DNA of 19,157 nt from positions 1 to 19,157 of the forward strand of contig CAKRYM010000010.1 in NCBI GenBank assembly GCA_934427095.1. Direction: 5' to 3'. The notes under the pieces were generated by a model that saw only the letters and a program-made list of their open reading frames with translations, was not told the origin of the DNA and searched no databases. Both the position numbers and the translations under genes were made by a program. Of the stretch, positions 1 to 7,534 are shown piece by piece; positions within the stretch are counted from its first letter, which is position 1; each line of letters begins with the position of its first letter. This stretch comes from an uncultured Bacillota bacterium (GTDB lineage: Bacteria > Bacillota > Dehalobacteriia > UBA4068).

Positions 1-50
1 GAAAAGGAGTCTGGCACTTGGCCAAAGACATTTTTCCAATCCTCATGCAT
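1..50 (-). CDS. Partial gene after ECF sigma factor, probable anti-sigma factor N-terminus
   Basis: Only the first 16 codons are in the window. The reading frame starts at an ATG (50-48) and gives MHEDWKNVFGQVPDSF, running off the left edge. A strong AGGAGG lies 9 nt before this ATG, inside the end of the sigma factor gene. The start overlaps that gene by 8 bp, so the two are probably translationally coupled. A gene coupled directly behind an ECF sigma factor is normally its membrane-bound anti-sigma factor, and the amphipathic opening ending in PDSF fits the cytoplasmic start of such proteins. A second ATG at 46-44 in another frame has a poorer ribosome-binding distance (13 nt) and a less protein-like product. 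The function is inferred mainly from position. Confidence 0.6.
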   Translation of the reverse strand, partial: MHEDWKNVFGQVPDSF

Positions 51-519
51 AATCCCAAACCTCCTCTCCCAGATATCGCCGTAGCTGGTTTCGCCCATGA
101 TGCAGCCGGGATTTTACCGTACCCAAGGGCATACGCAACATTTGCGCGATCTCTTTTAATTCAAAGCCTTCTATGTAATGAAGCATCAAGGGTAAGCGAT
201 GCTTTTCATCCAGCCGTAAAATCGCGTCATGCAGCTCCCGGTTTTGCACATCTGGCGCCACTTGTTCCGGTACCAGCTCCCAGTCGGTAAAGCGACTGTT
301 TTTTCGCTGGATATCATGGCATTTATTAAGCAAAATGCGCACGACCCAAGTGCGGAAATACGCTTCGTTTCGCAAGGTATCCCGCTTTTCCCAGGCGCTT
401 AAAATGCACTCCTGCATCGCGTCCTCCCGGTCCGCTTCGCTGCGCAATAAACCATAGGAAACGCGGTAAAGGGTTTGCTCCATCGCCATTATCTCATTGG
501 CGAAATCATCCTTTAACAT
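43..519 (-). CDS. ECF-type RNA polymerase sigma factor (sigma-70 family)
   Basis: This 158-residue protein has the two-domain build and length of extracytoplasmic-function sigma factors. Region 2 spans about residues 10-70 (LYRVSYGLLRSEADREDAMQ, then a FRTWVVRILLN segment) and binds core polymerase and the -10 element. Region 4 spans about 100-150, with a helix-turn-helix at LKEIAQMLRMPLGTVKSRLH for -35 binding. Spacer and tail are short, with no added domain. A GAGGGG ribosome binding site lies 11 nt before the ATG, and an ECF-like promoter lies about 60-90 nt upstream, so it may activate itself. The downstream gene overlaps its end and probably encodes the anti-sigma factor. The family call is secure; the inducing signal cannot be read from the sequence. 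Confidence 0.93.
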   Translation of the reverse strand: MLKDDFANEIMAMEQTLYRVSYGLLRSEADREDAMQECILSAWEKRDTLRNEAYFRTWVVRILLNKCHDIQRKNSRFTDWELVPEQVAPDVQNRELHDAILRLDEKHRLPLMLHYIEGFELKEIAQMLRMPLGTVKSRLHHGRNQLRRYLGEEVWDYA

Positions 520-525
520 GGATCT

Positions 526-552
526 CTTATCCCCTCTGCAATCAGGGATAAG
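526..552 (-). repeat. Inverted repeat over the sigma factor ribosome binding site
   Basis: A perfect 8-bp inverted repeat (CTTATCCC / GGGATAAG) with an 11-nt loop lies between the sigma factor's putative promoter and its start codon. In the mRNA one arm includes part of the GAGGGG ribosome binding site, so the hairpin could mask translation initiation. That role is inferred; the symmetry is directly visible. Confidence 0.5.
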
Positions 553-578
553 GCCATGAATAAGATCCCTGTTGCTTA

Positions 579-607
579 TTAGACGTTTAAGGTTATGGGT
601 GGGTTCA
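579..607 (-). promoter_or_regulatory. Putative ECF-type promoter of the sigma factor gene
   Basis: On the minus strand TGAACC (607-602) is followed after 16 bp by CGTCTAA (585-579). This matches the TGAAAC-N16-CGTC pattern known for Bacillota ECF sigma factors of the SigW/SigV type. It sits 60 bp upstream of the sigma factor start, consistent with autoregulation. Confidence 0.6.
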
Positions 608-630
608 TCAAAGATTAAGGTTTTCTTAAG

Positions 631-667
631 AAAAAATTAAGGCGCAGAAAGTTTTTCCCTGCGCCTT
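631..667 (-). terminator. Intrinsic terminator after fchA
   Basis: A perfect 9-bp stem (AAGGCGCAG / CTGCGCCTT, 639-647 with 659-667) with an 11-nt loop is followed on the minus strand by AATTTTTTC. It lies 6 bp past the fchA stop codon and would end the glmS/purA/fchA direction of transcription. Confidence 0.88.
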
Positions 668-672
668 TGGGT

Positions 673-1317
673 CTATTCTTCCTTTAAGAAATAGGCCTCA
701 GCCCGCTGGTAAATTTCCTCTGCCAACGGCAGATATTCCTTTAGCATGGTTTGGGCTTGTTGGGTTAAGGCTTTGGCCCTTTCTTTGTCCTGCATGAGAT
801 TGGTATTGATAAAGACATTCAAGCTAGCGGCACGCAAAGCAGCGGCGCAAAAAGCCACGCCGCAACCAACATCGGAAATCGCCAAAGGCGTACCGCAGCT
901 GACAAATTCCCCATGTAAAGCAATGGCCTTACAGCAGCTTTCCATAATGGATAAAGGTACTTCCGTAGCGCCTTGCAACGCCTGTTCTTTGACGGCTTTT
1001 TTGTGCGCTTTTTCCTCTTCCGTCCCATGGGGCAAGGCATAAGCCGCCTGCAAAGGCAGGAAAGCCTCGGCGTCTTTGGCCACCAAGGCCAATAACTCCT
1101 CTTCCAAAGCTTTGGCTTTGGCGTTTAACGCTTCCACCTGTTCCCGGCGGTCCGCATATTTTTTGCTGTTGGCCGTTAAGGTGCCTACCATCTGGCCTAA
1201 AGCCATACCAATAGCGCCCACGAAAGAGGCTGCGCCACCGCCGCCGGATAAACCAGGTACGGCATCTGCCAGCACGCCCACATATTCTTTGCAAGCAAGC
1301 TCCATTGCTTTGGCCAT
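673..1317 (-). CDS. fchA: Cyclodeaminase/cyclohydrolase family protein (FchA-like)
   Basis: This 214-residue protein has the helical fold and glycine-rich signature of the formiminotransferase-cyclodeaminase C-terminal family. The key stretch is GLSGGGGAASFVGAIGMALG (about 22-41), followed by the conserved MVGTLT segment and a helical remainder. Stand-alone members of about 210 residues act as methenyltetrahydrofolate cyclohydrolase or formimino-THF cyclodeaminase, feeding one-carbon units as 10-formyl-THF into purine synthesis. The gene lies 26 bp behind purA on the same strand and ends at a terminator, so it is probably the last gene of a purine/folate operon. AAGGGA lies 8 nt before the ATG. 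Cyclohydrolase and cyclodeaminase cannot be told apart from sequence alone; the purA neighbour favours the former. Confidence 0.85.
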   Translation of the reverse strand: MAKAMELACKEYVGVLADAVPGLSGGGGAASFVGAIGMALGQMVGTLTANSKKYADRREQVEALNAKAKALEEELLALVAKDAEAFLPLQAAYALPHGTEEEKAHKKAVKEQALQGATEVPLSIMESCCKAIALHGEFVSCGTPLAISDVGCGVAFCAAALRAASLNVFINTNLMQDKERAKALTQQAQTMLKEYLPLAEEIYQRAEAYFLKEE

Positions 1318-1343
1318 TTTGTCTGTCCCTTTCTTTCCTTACT

Positions 1344-2618
1344 TTATGCTAAGCGAATATATTCGTCTCTGCCAGCGCCCACGGAAACCCAGCCGATTTT
1401 GCAGCCCACTTCTTTTTCCAAATAGCGGACATAATCCTGGGCAGCTTTGGGCAAATCCGAGAATTTCCGGCAATCGGTAATGGATTCCGTAAAACCAGGC
1501 AAATATTCATAGATGGGTTCGCATTCTTCCAACACTGCTTCCAAGGGGAAATCCGTTAACACTTTCCCCTGATAGCGGTACCCAGTGCAAACGGGAATTT
1601 TCTCCATACCGGACAGCACGTCCAGCTTGGTCAGGGCAATTTCCGTAGCGCCCTGCATGGTCACGCCGTAACGGGAAGCCACGATGTCGAAGCCCCCTAC
1701 CCGGCGGGGACGGCCGGTAGCTGCGCCGTATTCATTGCCAGCTTTGCGCAAGGCCTCTGCTTCTTCCCCAAAGAATTCGCAAACAAAGGGGCCTTCCCCT
1801 ACGCAGCTGGAATAGGCTTTCATAATGCCCACCACCTTGTCCAAAGAGCGGCCGGGGATACCGGCCCCAATGGGTGCATAAGCCGCAATGGTGGAGGAAG
1901 AAGAAGTATAGGGGAAAATGCCGAAATCAATGTCCCGCAAGGCGCCTAACTGCGCTTCAAACATGATGTTTTTGCCGCTATCTGCCACGGAAGCCAAATA
2001 TTCCGTGCTGTCGCAAATATAGTCCACAAAAGGCATGCCGTACTGTTCCAGCCAAGCCCACATTTCCTCAACCTCAAGGGCCGCATGGCCATAGCCTTTT
2101 TCCACGGTGAGGTTTTTCCATTCCAGCACATCGGCTAATTTGGCTTTGAGCCGTTCAGGGAAAAGCAGGTCGCCAATGCGCAGGGTCTTTTTCATGTATT
2201 TATCGGCATATACCGGCGCGATGCCCCGGCGGGTGGAGCCGAATTTCTTATCCCCCAGCCTATCCTCCTCTAAATTGTCCAGGAGTTTATGATAAGGCAT
2301 GCAAATGGTAGCCCGGTTGCTGATTTTCAAATTGGCCGGAGAAATCTCCACGCCTTTTTCCCTGACCCGTTCCACTTCATGATACAGATGTTCCAAATCA
2401 ATCACAATGCCCGGGCCCAGTACGTTTGCGGTATCCGGACGCAGGATGCCGGAGGGCAGCAGGTTCAGGACGAATTTGCCCCGGTCGTTCACCACCGTAT
2501 GGCCGGCATTATTCCCGCCCTGGTAACGAACGACAACGTCATAATCGGAGCTGAGCAAATCCACCATACGGCCTTTGCCCTCATCGCCCCAGTTGATTCC
2601 CACAATTGCAGTCAACAT
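1344..2618 (-). CDS. purA: Adenylosuccinate synthase
   Basis: This cytoplasmic enzyme makes adenylosuccinate from IMP, aspartate and GTP, the first step from IMP to AMP. At 424 residues it has the usual length. Motifs in order: the GTP-binding WGDEGKG near residue 10, QGGNNAGHTV (about 34-43) with the catalytic His, FGSTRRGIAPVYADKY near 125, the TGRPRRVGGFD segment near 300, and ALTKLDVLSG near 330. The R-rich variant around residue 128 (STRRGIAP rather than the TTGRGIGP of enteric PurA) occurs in a subset of clostridial enzymes. A ribosome binding site AAGGAG lies 10 nt before the ATG. It is 100 bp downstream of glmS and 26 bp upstream of fchA. No strong promoter of its own was found, so it may share the glmS transcript. 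Confidence 0.97.
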   Translation of the reverse strand: MLTAIVGINWGDEGKGRMVDLLSSDYDVVVRYQGGNNAGHTVVNDRGKFVLNLLPSGILRPDTANVLGPGIVIDLEHLYHEVERVREKGVEISPANLKISNRATICMPYHKLLDNLEEDRLGDKKFGSTRRGIAPVYADKYMKKTLRIGDLLFPERLKAKLADVLEWKNLTVEKGYGHAALEVEEMWAWLEQYGMPFVDYICDSTEYLASVADSGKNIMFEAQLGALRDIDFGIFPYTSSSSTIAAYAPIGAGIPGRSLDKVVGIMKAYSSCVGEGPFVCEFFGEEAEALRKAGNEYGAATGRPRRVGGFDIVASRYGVTMQGATEIALTKLDVLSGMEKIPVCTGYRYQGKVLTDFPLEAVLEECEPIYEYLPGFTESITDCRKFSDLPKAAQDYVRYLEKEVGCKIGWVSVGAGRDEYIRLA

Positions 2619-2718
2619 AGTTTTCCCACTCCTTAATCCATTTCTTGTTCCTTACTGTATCCGATCAAAAGCTTCTCGCCCCTTCCTGCTGGGCAAAAGC
2701 AGCCTTTAATTCCTTGCT

Positions 2719-4548
2719 TTATTCCACGGTAACGGATTTGGCCAAATTCTTGGGCTTGTCGATATCGCAGCCGTTTTCCTTTGCCACATAATAGGCAAAG
2801 AGCTGCAAGGGGACAATCTCCGGAATCGCCATCAACAGGGGATCGGTCCCGGCGGCGAAAAACACATCGTCCGCTTCAGAGAAAATCTTCCGATTCCCTT
2901 CCTGGGTCACGGCCAACACCCTGGCGCCCCGGGCTTTTACCTCTTTAATATTACTCATCATTTTGTCAAAGAGCGCTTCATGGCAGCAAATGGCGATCAC
3001 CAAGCGGCCCTGGTCAATCAAAGCAATGGTGCCGTGTTTCAATTCCCCAGCCGCATAAGCCTCGGAATGTAAATAGGAAATTTCCTTTAGCTTTAAGGAC
3101 GCTTCCAAACAAGCGGCGTAATCCAAATTCCGGCCAATGAAGAAAACAGACTGATTGTCATGATAGCGTTTGGCCAAATAAGAAATATGATTGTTCAGCT
3201 CAATGGAACGGTGGGTCATGGCTGGCAGGTTTTCCATGGCCGTTACCAGCTCCCGATAGCGTTCTTCTGTAAGCAAGCCCAGCTTATCTGCGGCATAAAT
3301 GGCGAATAAGTTCAAAATCGCCACCTGGGTGGTATAGCCCTTGGTAGTGGCTACGGCGATTTCCGGCCCAGCCCAGGTATAAATCACATGATCCGCCAAT
3401 TTGGCAATGGTGCTGCCCACCACATTCACAATGGCCAGAACCTTAGCCCCTCTGGCCTTGCATTCCTTCATGGCCGCAATGGTATCCGCTGTTTCCCCAG
3501 ATTGGGAAACCACGATCAGCAACGTGTGTTCATCCACAATAGGATTACGGTAGCGTAGCTCGCTGGCCAATTCCGTTTCCACGGGGATACGGCACAACTC
3601 CTCAATCACATAACGCCCAGCGCAGCCCGCATAATAAGCAGAACCGCAGGCGGTAATGACAATTTTATTGTAGCTTTGTAATTCTTCCTTGCTCAGTTCA
3701 AATTCATCCAAAAAGGTCACGCGGCCGTTTTTGATGCGCGGGTCAATGGTGGCTTTTAAAGCTCTGGGCTGCTCCATGATTTCTTTCAGCATGAAATGGT
3801 CGTAGCCGCCCTTTTCCGCTGCTTCAATATCCCAGACCACACGAGTCACGCTTTTGGTGATGGGGTTGCCCGCATAATCGAACACCGTGATTTTTTCCGG
3901 GCTCAGCTCGGCAAATTCCCCGTCCTCTAAGTAGATGACGTTTTTGGTATGGCTGATTAAGGCCGTCACATCAGAGGCAAAGAAATTCTCCCCTACCCCA
4001 ACCCCTAAGATCAAGGGGCTGGATTCCCGGATGGCGTAAAGCTTACCGGGGTGGTCGGCGCAAAGAACGCCCAAGGCATAGGAGCCGTCTAAATGGGCGG
4101 CAGTTTTCATGACCGCTTCCTTTACGTCGCCGTTATAATACAAATCCAATAAATGGACGATGACTTCCGTATCGGTTTCACTCTGGAACTTAAAGCCCTT
4201 GGCTTGCAGCTCCTCTCTAAGCACCGCATAATTTTCAATAATTCCATTATGCACCACGGCAAATTTTCCGTCATTGGACATATGGGGATGGGCGTTCAAA
4301 TCCGTAGGCGCCCCATGGGTAGCCCAACGGGTATGACCAATACCGGAAACGCCCGTTAATTTGGCGCCGTTTTCCGTTTTTTCGCAAAGATTTTTGATCT
4401 GGCCGCAGGACTTAATCATATGAATGGTTTCCCCATCCTGCACCGCAACACCAGCGGAGTCATAGCCCCTGTATTCCAGACGTTTTAGCCCTTCCAACAA
4501 AATCGGCGCCGCTTCCTGGCTGCCGGTAAAGCCAACGATACCACACAT
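2719..4548 (-). CDS. glmS: Glutamine-fructose-6-phosphate aminotransferase (isomerising)
   Basis: GlmS makes glucosamine-6-phosphate from fructose-6-phosphate and glutamine, the entry to peptidoglycan amino sugars. The product is 609 residues, the family length. The start is set at 4548 because the protein must begin MCGIVGF: Cys2 is the nucleophile exposed after Met removal, and AGGAGGG lies 7 nt before this ATG. An upstream in-frame ATG would add 16 residues and block it. Visible landmarks are LKRLEYRGYDSAG and GHTRWATHG in the glutaminase domain, two SIS sugar-isomerase domains (CGSAYYAG, VVSQSGETADT), and the C-terminal DKPKNLAKSVTVE with the ring-opening Lys and the conserved end. It has its own sigma-A promoter and a structured leader. 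purA follows 100 bp downstream. Confidence 0.98.
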   Translation of the reverse strand: MCGIVGFTGSQEAAPILLEGLKRLEYRGYDSAGVAVQDGETIHMIKSCGQIKNLCEKTENGAKLTGVSGIGHTRWATHGAPTDLNAHPHMSNDGKFAVVHNGIIENYAVLREELQAKGFKFQSETDTEVIVHLLDLYYNGDVKEAVMKTAAHLDGSYALGVLCADHPGKLYAIRESSPLILGVGVGENFFASDVTALISHTKNVIYLEDGEFAELSPEKITVFDYAGNPITKSVTRVVWDIEAAEKGGYDHFMLKEIMEQPRALKATIDPRIKNGRVTFLDEFELSKEELQSYNKIVITACGSAYYAGCAGRYVIEELCRIPVETELASELRYRNPIVDEHTLLIVVSQSGETADTIAAMKECKARGAKVLAIVNVVGSTIAKLADHVIYTWAGPEIAVATTKGYTTQVAILNLFAIYAADKLGLLTEERYRELVTAMENLPAMTHRSIELNNHISYLAKRYHDNQSVFFIGRNLDYAACLEASLKLKEISYLHSEAYAAGELKHGTIALIDQGRLVIAICCHEALFDKMMSNIKEVKARGARVLAVTQEGNRKIFSEADDVFFAAGTDPLLMAIPEIVPLQLFAYYVAKENGCDIDKPKNLAKSVTVE

Positions 4549-4605
4549 ACCATTGCCCTCCTTATTCCGTATTTCGGGAATGCTTGGAAAAAACAACAGA
4601 CTGCT

Positions 4606-4669
4606 GCCGGCCTCTTTCTAACAGGGGTTATCCCTAGACGCCGGCGAAAAATGGTCATACCAATAACAT
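4606..4669 (-). promoter_or_regulatory. Structured glmS leader with a possible 4-codon upstream ORF
   Basis: Transcription from the promoter at 4710-4683 would give a leader of roughly 130 nt. It holds an outer GCCGGC/GCCGGC pairing (4645-4640 with 4611-4606) around an inner AGGG/CCCT hairpin. Ahead of it a GGAG lies 6 nt before ATG-TTA-TTG-GTA-TGA (4669-4655), a possible upstream mini-ORF MLLV. None of the conserved elements of the glmS ribozyme (the AGCGCC cleavage core, the GTTGACGAGG-like strand) was seen, and the leader is short for it. Structure is visible; any regulatory role is inferred. Confidence 0.4.
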
Positions 4670-4682
4670 TTTATGCTCCTTT

Positions 4683-4710
4683 ATTATACCAAATTTCCAC
4701 CGTATTTCAA
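4683..4710 (-). promoter_or_regulatory. Sigma-A promoter of glmS
   Basis: On the minus strand TTGAAA (4710-4705), a 16-bp spacer, and TATAAT (4688-4683) preceded by TGG, which forms an extended -10. The predicted transcript begins near 4676, about 128 nt before glmS. Confidence 0.87.
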
Positions 4711-4784
4711 TACTTTCCCCCGGGAAAATGCAATTCCCTTGGATCTTGGGTAAACTTGGCAGAAAATCATTTTCGCTGCACAGG

Positions 4785-4825
4785 AAAATCAAAAAGAGCA
4801 TGCGGTTTTCCCCTTGCCTGCTCTT
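4785..4825 (-). terminator. Terminator at the end of the cobalamin operon
   Basis: A 7-bp stem AAGAGCA / TGCTCTT (4794-4800 with 4819-4825) begins 4 bp past the last stop codon and is followed on the minus strand by TTTTTGATTTT. The loop is long (18 nt), with some further internal pairing possible. Confidence 0.68.
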
Positions 4826-4828
4826 GCT

Positions 4829-5797
4829 TTAGCAGCCTTTTTTGGCCAAAGCTCTTTTTTGCCGCCGCAGCATGGTTTGGAATTCCTCTTTGCTGCGGGA
4901 AATGAATTCATAGGTCAAATAGCGGGGCTTGATCCGCTCAATCAGCCCCCTCACCCCTGGGCATGTAAAAGGCCAGTGCCGGTCGATTTGAAACACATAG
5001 GAAAACATCTGGGCCGCTCTTTCTGGATAAGTGGCGCCCAATTGGGGCGGATGGGCCATATTGCCCTTTATTTCCCGGCCGCTTAAGGATTGATGCAAAT
5101 GCACCCCTTGAATCCGCTCACACAAATCCCCTAACTGATCCAAAACCTGATGGATATAGGCTAAGCCCTCTTTTTGGCTGCGCAAGGACAAATTGGTGTG
5201 CAGCAAATGGCCGGTATCCAGCATTAAGCCGGTGCGGGGGTAGTGGATTCCCCTTAGCAGCGTCTGCACCATTGCCGGATCCCGCAAAGTAAGCCCCGGT
5301 TCCCAGAGATTTTCCAACAGAAGCCAGGGACCTTCCTTTTCTTCGGCCAACAGCTGATTCAGCAAATCGCAGGTTGCCGCAATCACCTGGGCGTCCGTAT
5401 GCTGATACCGATTGGTCAGGGCTTCTGCAAGGGAACAATGTCCCACATGGAACACCACGTATTCCGCTTCATAGGCTTTTGCGTTTTCCCAGTCCTTATG
5501 CCAACGCGCCAGCAAAGCCTCCCTGCTTTCCCCGCCGTAATAGGCCCGTATATTCTCCAAGCGATCAAATTCGCGCAAACAAGCCGCCATATCCCCCTGC
5601 CAAAAATCCAGCCAATAGGGAATGCTGGTCATATGCAGGCCGATCACCTTTTCTTTGGGAAGAATGCCCCGCTCGTCTTCGCCTAAAACCATAATTTCCA
5701 AACCGTCAAACCCTTTCAGCAGGGCTAACAATTCGTCTTGGTCCTTAAAGCGCTGCAAATCGTCTGGGCTGGTGGTCAAATTGAATTGGGTTTTCAT
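4829..5797 (-). CDS. Xylose-isomerase-like TIM-barrel protein in the cobalamin operon
   Basis: This 322-residue protein resembles the sugar phosphate isomerase/epimerase or AP-endonuclease-2 family, metal-dependent TIM barrels. Likely metal-site residues appear in the expected order at the ends of strands: FHVGHC (about 126-131), LLENLWEP with the Glu near 167, LDTGHLLHT near 197, GVHLHQS near 235 and the terminal TYEF. No signal peptide or membrane segment is seen. It is the last gene of the riboswitch-controlled cob operon and starts with an ATGA overlap with the phosphatase gene, so it is probably made together with the nucleotide-loop enzymes. No established cobalamin role is known to me. 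It could act on a sugar-phosphate or ribazole-like intermediate, but the substrate is unknown. Confidence 0.8.
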   Translation of the reverse strand: MKTQFNLTTSPDDLQRFKDQDELLALLKGFDGLEIMVLGEDERGILPKEKVIGLHMTSIPYWLDFWQGDMAACLREFDRLENIRAYYGGESREALLARWHKDWENAKAYEAEYVVFHVGHCSLAEALTNRYQHTDAQVIAATCDLLNQLLAEEKEGPWLLLENLWEPGLTLRDPAMVQTLLRGIHYPRTGLMLDTGHLLHTNLSLRSQKEGLAYIHQVLDQLGDLCERIQGVHLHQSLSGREIKGNMAHPPQLGATYPERAAQMFSYVFQIDRHWPFTCPGVRGLIERIKPRYLTYEFISRSKEEFQTMLRRQKRALAKKGC

Positions 5798-6411
5798 TGG
5801 CTTTTTCCCTCCCTTGGCAGATAGACAAAGGGGGTAATTTCCCTTAACGTAAAGGGCGTTTCCTGGTCAGCGGGGGATACGACGCAACGAAAGCCCTGGC
5901 AATTTTTGACCAAAGAATCATAAAACCCCCACTTAGGCCGGGCAAAGCGGGCCAAAATAGCCATAATCGTCCCCCCATGCACCACAAAAACCCCGCGGCT
6001 AACCTGGCTTTTGCGCAAATTCTCTACTGCCTGGGCAAATCCCTGGCAAACCCGTTCGGAAAAAGCAGCCAGGCTTTCTCCCCCTGGGCAAGGCGGCAAA
6101 CAATTTCCCTCTACCCAGGCCCGAAAATCCTGGTCATCCTGCATCTCCGTAGCGCTACGGTTTTCAAACACGCCAAAATCCATTTCTTTCAGCAAGGGCA
6201 AAACCTCCTGCTTAGCCTGGGGGAAAAGGATAGCCGCCGTTTCCTTCGTCCGCTGCAAAGGCGTGACAAAAACCCGAGACACGGCATAATCCTTAGGCAA
6301 AGCCTCTGCTTCCTGCCGGCCTATGTCGCAAAGGGGTTCGTCCGTACAGCCAATATAGCGGTGGAAATGATTGCCCTCGGTTTTTCCATGCCTAAGCAAA
6401 TCGATTAACAT
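5794..6411 (-). CDS. cobC: Histidine phosphatase, probable alpha-ribazole phosphatase (CobC-like)
   Basis: This 205-residue protein belongs to the histidine phosphatase (phosphoglycerate mutase-like) superfamily. The catalytic phosphorylation motif LLRHGKTEGN opens the protein with His8, KEMDFGVFENRS supplies the acidic loop, and VVHGGTIMAI carries the second histidine. In a cobT-cobU-cobS operon the likely reaction is removal of the 5'-phosphate from alpha-ribazole phosphate (or from adenosylcobalamin phosphate), the last step of nucleotide-loop assembly. The start at 6411 (MLIDLL) is preferred because GGGGG lies 7 nt upstream; an in-frame ATG at 6417 is only 1 nt from it. It overlaps the upstream gene by 7 bp and the next by ATGA. 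A general phosphatase of the same fold cannot be ruled out. Confidence 0.87.
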   Translation of the reverse strand: MLIDLLRHGKTEGNHFHRYIGCTDEPLCDIGRQEAEALPKDYAVSRVFVTPLQRTKETAAILFPQAKQEVLPLLKEMDFGVFENRSATEMQDDQDFRAWVEGNCLPPCPGGESLAAFSERVCQGFAQAVENLRKSQVSRGVFVVHGGTIMAILARFARPKWGFYDSLVKNCQGFRCVVSPADQETPFTLREITPFVYLPREGKSQ

Positions 6412-6761
6412 GGCCATTCCCCCTTAAGCAGCGTAGGAATGCCGCATACCATACACACCACGGTATCTGCCTCTTGGCCCAATCTTAGGCAAAGGCGGCC
6501 TGTTTCTTCCCGGATTTGCCGTTCTTCCTTATCTAATGGCACAATGCCCAAGCCTACCTCAGCGCAAATGACCACTTCTTTTTTACGCAAAATATCGAAC
6601 AATTGTTCTGTTTCTCCTGGTTTTTCCCGGACCAGATTTTCCACATGGAAAATCACCGGCTGTTCATTAAGCACCCCGTCAGCCATTTGTTCCGGTGAAT
6701 AGCCCAGTTTCTGGGCAAAGGTTCGTTTTCCTGCGGCCATGGCCCCGATAATTAGCAACAT
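6405..6761 (-). CDS. Short CobU-like protein with altered P-loop
   Basis: This 118-residue protein looks like a shortened paralogue of the full CobU encoded two genes upstream. It keeps the N-terminal nucleotide-loop region as GAMAAGKRTF, a central EVGLGIVP that aligns with NEVG of CobU, and a C-terminal EADTVVCMVCGIPTLLKG nearly matching EADTVVEVVCGFPLLRKG of its neighbour. It lacks the RIKRHR-type segment holding the histidine guanylylated in CobU, and Arg replaces the Ser/Thr that normally follows GK in the Walker A motif. It is therefore unlikely to be a full kinase/guanylyltransferase. Short CobU-like proteins of this kind recur in clostridial cob clusters. The start at 6761 has AAGGGTGG 7 nt upstream and overlaps cobS by 10 bp. 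The role is unknown. Confidence 0.78.
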   Translation of the reverse strand: MLLIIGAMAAGKRTFAQKLGYSPEQMADGVLNEQPVIFHVENLVREKPGETEQLFDILRKKEVVICAEVGLGIVPLDKEERQIREETGRLCLRLGQEADTVVCMVCGIPTLLKGEWPC

Positions 6762-7534
6762 ACCGCAACCACCCTTTCTGCCAACACATAGCCTAAGCCC
6801 AGCCAAAGCTGAGAAAGGCTAATCAAATACCCCGTCAAATCCCCGGACATGCCTAAAAATTCTTTTTTGGCCAGGCGGTACACATGAATCAGGCAAAATA
6901 ACGCCAACAGCAAAACCGTCCCAGCCCCCCAGGGGGAAAGGAAACACAAAAGCGCAAAACAAAGCGCCACCCAAAGCAACAGGACAACGACCGCCCCCTG
7001 ATGATTGGCTGCGGAACGAAAGGAAGCCAAGGCCCCGGGCTGTTTCGGGCTGGGGAACAGGAGGGAAGCCAAAGATCCCAAGGCCCTGGACAAAATTTGG
7101 ATGACCCCCAAGGCCCAAACCCCTTCTACCACCCGGTTTAGCTCCGTACAAAAACCCAAATACAGCAAAAACCAAAGGACAATAGCCAGCAAAGCAAAGG
7201 CCCCCACATGGGAATCTTTCAAAATTTCCCGTTTCCGTTCCGGGCTGGCATGACTGGCCAAAGCATCGGCCGTATCGCAATACCCGTCCAAATGAATACC
7301 GCCGGAAAGCCAGACCGGTAGCAAGGTTAAGCCCACAGCAAAGAAAAAATCCCCCAGGTTAAGCCAAGCACAAAGGAGAAACCAAGCCCAAAGGACCAGG
7401 CCGATCACTAAACCCACCAAGGGCAAATTGCCCAAAAGATAGCGCATATTATCCTTTTCCCATTTCACCTGAGGCATGGGCAAAACAGAAAACATGCTAA
7501 AGGTCATGGCTAAGGATGAAAAAAACCGTTTCAT
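6752..7534 (-). CDS. cobS: Adenosylcobinamide-GDP ribazoletransferase (cobalamin synthase)
   Basis: CobS joins adenosylcobinamide-GDP to alpha-ribazole (phosphate) in the cell membrane. The 260-residue product is rich in membrane segments (about 33-56, 63-80, 105-130, 165-215, 235-260). It carries the family metal-binding motif GGIHLDGYCDTADAL (about 78-92) followed by KDSHVGAFAL. The start at 7534 is preferred over 7540 because it forms an ATGA overlap with the cobU stop and lies 9 nt after AGGCGG, while the earlier ATG is only 3 nt from it. Its end overlaps the short CobU-like gene by 10 bp, consistent with coupled translation in one operon. Confidence 0.95.
   Translation of the reverse strand: MKRFFSSLAMTFSMFSVLPMPQVKWEKDNMRYLLGNLPLVGLVIGLVLWAWFLLCAWLNLGDFFFAVGLTLLPVWLSGGIHLDGYCDTADALASHASPERKREILKDSHVGAFALLAIVLWFLLYLGFCTELNRVVEGVWALGVIQILSRALGSLASLLFPSPKQPGALASFRSAANHQGAVVVLLLWVALCFALLCFLSPWGAGTVLLLALFCLIHVYRLAKKEFLGMSGDLTGYLISLSQLWLGLGYVLAERVVAVCC

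Noticed and set aside
4549..4596. N-terminal extension of GlmS
   Set aside because: GlmS needs Cys directly after the initiator Met; the ATG at 4548 has the ribosome binding site.
4549..4720. glmS ribozyme upstream of glmS
   Set aside because: Expected from the family, but the conserved core strands are absent by eye and the leader is too short.
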